Below, in pieces: positions 54,278 through 57,058 of a DNA stretch of 57,058 nt. A program made the position numbers and the translations under genes. This stretch comes from Asanoa iriomotensis (GTDB taxonomy: Bacteria > Actinomycetota > Actinomycetes > Mycobacteriales > Micromonosporaceae). The notes beneath the pieces are model-generated. The model had not been told where the DNA came from. It worked only from the letters and a program-made list of their open reading frames with translations, and made no database searches. The stretch is from contig NZ_BONC01000052.1 of NCBI RefSeq assembly GCF_016862515.1, forward strand, positions 1 to 57,058, given 5' to 3'. The stretch's first letter is position 1; every line of letters starts with the position of its first letter.

Positions 54278-55012
54278 TCAAGCCGTGCGGCGCCGCAGCG
54301 TCGCAGCACCGAGGACGAGCGCGAGGATGATCGCGCCGACCACGATGCCAAGGTCCCGCCACATCGTGCCGGTCGGGTCCGGGTGCCGGCCGACCTCGGT
54401 GAGCGCTTCGACCGAATAGGACAGTGGCAGCACGTCGCTGATCGCCCTCAGCCAGCCGGCCATCTGGTCGCGGGCCACGAACAGGCCGCACAGCAGGATC
54501 TGCGGGAGCGCCACGACCGGCATGAACTGCACGGCCTGGAACTCCGTGCGCGCGAAGGCGCTGCAGAGCAGGCCGAGCGCGACGCCGAGCACCGCGTTGG
54601 CCACCGCGATCACGATGACCAGCCAGGCGCTGCCGGCGGTGCTCAGGTCGAACAGCCAGTAGGCCAGACCCGCGGCGACCGCGGCCTGCACGGCGGCGAC
54701 CAGGCCGAACGCGATGCCGTAGCCGAACAGCAGGTCGAGCTTGCCGACCGGGGTGGTGAAGAGGCGTTCGAGGGTGCCGCTGGTGCGCTCCCGCAGCATC
54801 GCGATGCTGGTGATCAGGAACATGATGATGAACGGGAAGATGCCGAGCATGACCAGCGCGATGCGGTCGAACAGCGGCCCGCCGTCGAACATGTAGTAGA
54901 GCAGGGTCAACAGCAGCAGGGGTACGACGATGACCATCGCGACCGTGCGGCGGTCGTGGCGGAGCTGGCGGACGATCCGGTCGATGGTGCTGGCGAGGGT
55001 GCGGGGGGACAT
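54278..55012 (-). CDS. ABC-2 type exporter permease
   Basis: A 244-residue membrane protein with six hydrophobic segments. The conserved ABC-2 stretch MLRERTSGTLERLFTTPVGKLDLLFG (after helix 2) is diagnostic of NodJ/DrrB-type permeases. The C-terminal loop LPLSYSVEALTEV with a following helix also fits. Its ATG shares bases with the TGA of the ATPase gene (TGATG), so the two are coupled. Likely exports drugs or small lipophilic compounds. Confidence 0.92.
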   Translation of the reverse strand: MSPRTLASTIDRIVRQLRHDRRTVAMVIVVPLLLLTLLYYMFDGGPLFDRIALVMLGIFPFIIMFLITSIAMLRERTSGTLERLFTTPVGKLDLLFGYGIAFGLVAAVQAAVAAGLAYWLFDLSTAGSAWLVIVIAVANAVLGVALGLLCSAFARTEFQAVQFMPVVALPQILLCGLFVARDQMAGWLRAISDVLPLSYSVEALTEVGRHPDPTGTMWRDLGIVVGAIILALVLGAATLRRRTA

Positions 55013-55734
55013 CACGCGGCCGCCTTCTCCTGTTGACGGATGATGCGCAGGAACGCCTCGTCGAGGTCGTCGGTGCCGGCCGTGCTCTTGATCGCGGCCG
55101 GGGTGTCGTCGCCGATCAGGTGGCCGTCGCGGATCAGCAGCAGCCGGTCGCAGCGGTTGGCCTCGTCCATGACGTGGCTGGAGACGAGGATCGTGGTGCC
55201 GGCCGCGGCCAGGGAGCGGAACCGGCCCCAGAGGTCGTCGCGGAGCACCGGGTCCTGTCCGACGGTGGGCTCGTCGAGGACCAGCACCTCCGGCCGGCCG
55301 ACGATCGCGCAGGCGAGGCTCGCGCGGCTGCGCTGGCCGCCGGAGAGGTTGGCGACGAGCTGGTGTGCGGCGTCGCTGAGTCCGACCGCCGCCAGCGCCG
55401 CGTCGGCGTCGGCCGCGCCGAGCCGGTAGAGGCTCGCGAAGTAGCGGGCGTTCTCCCGCACCGTGAGGTCGTCGTAGACGCTCGGCGCCTGTGTCAGGTA
55501 GCCGATCTTGTGCCGCAGGGCCGGTGAGCCGGCCGGCTCGCCGAGGACGGTGACCCGCCCGGAGGCGACGAGCTGCACGCCGACCACGGCGCGCATCAGG
55601 GTGGTCTTGCCGCTGCCGCTGGGCCCGAGCAGCCCGGTGATGCTGCCGCGCGGGATCGCGCAGCTCAAACCGTGCAGCACCTCCCGCTTTCCGCGGTTGA
55701 TCACGAGGTCGGTGACCTCGATCGCGGTCTCCAT
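55012..55734 (-). CDS. ABC-2 exporter ATP-binding protein
   Basis: A 240-residue ATPase. Walker A GPSGSGKTT (about 37-45), Q-loop YLTQAPSVYDDL, signature LSGGQRSR, Walker B VLVLDEPTVGQDP and H-loop VSSHVMDEA are all canonical. Start at ATG 55734 is set by AGGAGG 5 bases upstream. It is the first gene of the exporter operon, which runs ATPase-permease-TetR; the operator and promoter are in the 125-bp gap upstream. Confidence 0.94.
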   Translation of the reverse strand: METAIEVTDLVINRGKREVLHGLSCAIPRGSITGLLGPSGSGKTTLMRAVVGVQLVASGRVTVLGEPAGSPALRHKIGYLTQAPSVYDDLTVRENARYFASLYRLGAADADAALAAVGLSDAAHQLVANLSGGQRSRASLACAIVGRPEVLVLDEPTVGQDPVLRDDLWGRFRSLAAAGTTILVSSHVMDEANRCDRLLLIRDGHLIGDDTPAAIKSTAGTDDLDEAFLRIIRQQEKAAA

Positions 55735-55753
55735 CGGTCCTCCTGTTCTGAAA

Positions 55754-55769
55754 TTCAACGCCTGTTGAA
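55754..55769. promoter_or_regulatory. TetR operator upstream of the ABC-2 operon
   Basis: TTCAAC-GCCT-GTTGAA is a perfect 6+6 inverted repeat with a 4-bp spacer, and a third half-site (CTCAAC) follows at 55770. It lies 20-35 bp upstream of the ATPase start. The size and dyad fit a TetR dimer site, so autoregulation of the operon by its own TetR product is likely. Confidence 0.7.
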
Positions 55770-55807
55770 CTCAACGGTAGATGAAATAGAAGGGTGTACG
55801 CAAGCGA

Positions 55808-55847
55808 AAGCCCCGGCCTCCCCGCGTGGTGGGGGAGACCGGGGCTT
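55808..55847 (-). terminator. Terminator of the acidic repeat protein gene
   Basis: AAGCCCCGG-C-CTCCCC pairs with GGGGAG-A-CCGGGGCTT over 15 bp with one internal mismatch, and the stem ends in a TT/AA base. It lies 13 bp past the stop of the minus-strand gene, and also separates it from the ABC-2 promoter. Confidence 0.8.
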
Positions 55848-55859
55848 CCGGGTGTGTCT

Positions 55860-57058
55860 TTAGAGCGCGAGCACCCGGTCGAGGAAGTCGCGGTAACGGC
55901 GCATCGCCACCCGCATCGCCTCGGTGTCCGGAGCCTCGTCCGCCCGGCGGGGGTCGAGCTCGAGCTGCTGCGCGAGCAGCGTCTCGGCGAGCTGCTGCAC
56001 GGCCCGACCGACCAGCGCCTGTGCGTGGTCGAGGGCATCGGTCGGCTCGTCGACGAACTGCGCCTTGACCTCGTGCCACTCGGCCCGCAACGCGTCGGCA
56101 GCCTCGGCACTCCAGACGGCGATCCGGGTCTCGGGCACGTCACCGGGCCGCATCGGCGGCCCACTGACCGGCCGCACGTCCGCGGCCGGCGACCCGATGT
56201 CAGCCAAACTCGGTGCCGCCACGACCGCGGCCGCTGCTGCTGCCGGCTCGTCGTCCTCGTCGGCTTCCTCGGCGTCCGCCGCGGCAGCGGGCTCAGGCGC
56301 CGCGGCGGTCTCCACCAGACCCTCGGCGTCGGCGGCCGCCTCCACGGCCGGCGCATCGACGGCCGCGGTGTCAACCAGCTCCACGGCCTCAGCGACCGCC
56401 TCGGGCTCGACCTCGTCGGCGTCGGCCCCGCCGGTTTCGGCGACCGCCTCGGGCTCGGTTTCGGCGTCTTCCGCGACGGCTTCCGCCTCGTCTTCCGCCT
56501 CGACGACGGCCTCGGGCTCGGCGTCGGCGACCGCCTCAGGCTCCGCGTCGCCTTCGGCCTCGTCGTCGGCCACTGCCTCGGCAACGGCTTCCGGCTCGGC
56601 GTCCGCCTGAGCTTCGTCGGCGACAGCCGCCGGCTCCACGTCGGCCTCATCATCAGCGACTTCTTCGGGCGCGGCGTCACCCGCCACGTCGGCGACGGCT
56701 TCGGCCTCGTCGCTCGCATCAGCGTCGGTGGCGGCCTCGGGCTCCGCGTCGCCTTCTTCGGCGTCGGCCTCAGCGGTCACCTCGGGCTCGACGTCGGCGA
56801 CCGCCTCCGGCTCGGCGTCGGCTTCGTCGCCCGCGTCGGCGGCGGCCTCCGACTCCGCTTCGGTGTCGGCCGCTGCCTCGGGCTCCGCCTCGGCTTCGGT
56901 CGCATCGTCGGCGACTGCCTCGGTTTCGGCTTCGCCGTCCGCGTCGGTGGCGGCCTCGGGCTCCACGTCGGCGTCGGCGGTCGCCTCGGGCTCCGTCTCA
57001 GCCTCGGTCGCGTCGTCAGCGACCGCTTCCACGATGGCTTCCGGCTCGGCGTCGGCTT
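55860..57058 (-). CDS. Acidic Ala/Glu/Asp repeat protein with conserved C-terminal domain (5' truncated)
   Basis: The frame is open to the window edge, so the start is outside; about 399 residues are visible. Up to about 280 residues are Ala/Glu/Asp/Pro/Val repeats of the kind EPEAVADAE, highly acidic and probably disordered. The C-terminal ~95 residues are ordered-looking (WSAEAADALRAEWHEVKAQ, FVDEPTDALDHAQALVG, MRVAMRRYRDFLDRVL), a small helical domain that also ends other actinobacterial proteins of unknown function. GTG and other in-frame codons within the repeats should not be taken as starts without the upstream sequence. Confidence 0.8.
   Translation of the reverse strand, partial: ADAEPEAIVEAVADDATEAETEPEATADADVEPEAATDADGEAETEAVADDATEAEAEPEAAADTEAESEAAADAGDEADAEPEAVADVEPEVTAEADAEEGDAEPEAATDADASDEAEAVADVAGDAAPEEVADDEADVEPAAVADEAQADAEPEAVAEAVADDEAEGDAEPEAVADAEPEAVVEAEDEAEAVAEDAETEPEAVAETGGADADEVEPEAVAEAVELVDTAAVDAPAVEAAADAEGLVETAAAPEPAAAADAEEADEDDEPAAAAAAVVAAPSLADIGSPAADVRPVSGPPMRPGDVPETRIAVWSAEAADALRAEWHEVKAQFVDEPTDALDHAQALVGRAVQQLAETLLAQQLELDPRRADEAPDTEAMRVAMRRYRDFLDRVLAL

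Overview
The window is a chromosomal segment of a very GC-rich (about 70% or more) actinomycete. Gene content and order suggest a filamentous member of the Micromonosporaceae (Actinoplanes/Micromonospora-like); this is an inference, since no rRNA or other marker is present. The supporting signs are a division/cell wall (dcw) cluster running into sepF, yggT and divIVA, a meso-DAP-type MurE, histone-H1-like Ala/Lys tails, a mycothiol-associated DinB-type protein, many GTG starts, and many TAGNNT boxes a few bases ahead of GTG starts.

Layout. 1-17 kb is the dcw cluster: rsmH (5' end outside the window), ftsL-like, ftsI, murE, murF, mraY, ftsW, murG, murC, ftsQ, ftsZ, yggS, sepF, yggT, divIVA. 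It makes peptidoglycan precursors and the septal and polar growth machinery, and most genes are coupled by 4-base overlaps. Two usual members are missing: murD (expected between mraY and ftsW) and pgeF (expected between ftsZ and yggS). At the murD position sits a 164-bp near-complete inverted repeat. 17-26.8 kb carries a zinc-motif membrane protein, a DUF167 protein, a K+/H+ antiporter, a DksA/TraR protein with an H1-like tail, lspA, rluD, a membrane protein, a ParA/MinD-like ATPase and a frameshifted Clp_N-domain gene. 27.6-34.2 kb has dnaE, two less-characterised genes and a LON-domain protein. 34.3-39.9 kb is a his operon (hisD-C-B-H-A-F) with two small membrane protein genes embedded. 39.9-44 kb has an MFS transporter, a small hypothetical, and a divergent yczE/MocR-type regulator pair.

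44-45.4 kb is a non-coding, repeat-rich stretch that shares two blocks, inverted, with the dnaE upstream region at 27.1-27.5 kb. 45.4-57 kb holds an acyl-CoA synthetase, a class I terpene synthase, a DinB/TIGR03085-type protein, a heterodimeric ABC exporter with one degenerate ATP site, a methyltransferase, a TetR regulator with an ABC-2 exporter operon and operator, and an acidic repeat protein running off the end.

The most unusual items are: (1) the murD gap occupied by a long palindrome whose arm differences favour folding of the minus-strand RNA; (2) the diverged dispersed repeat pair at 27 kb and 44-45 kb; (3) the ParA-like/Clp_N pair with a frameshift; (4) a leader hairpin that would hide the ribosome site of the terpene synthase. 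No CRISPR array, rRNA, tRNA, phage or complete insertion sequence was found.
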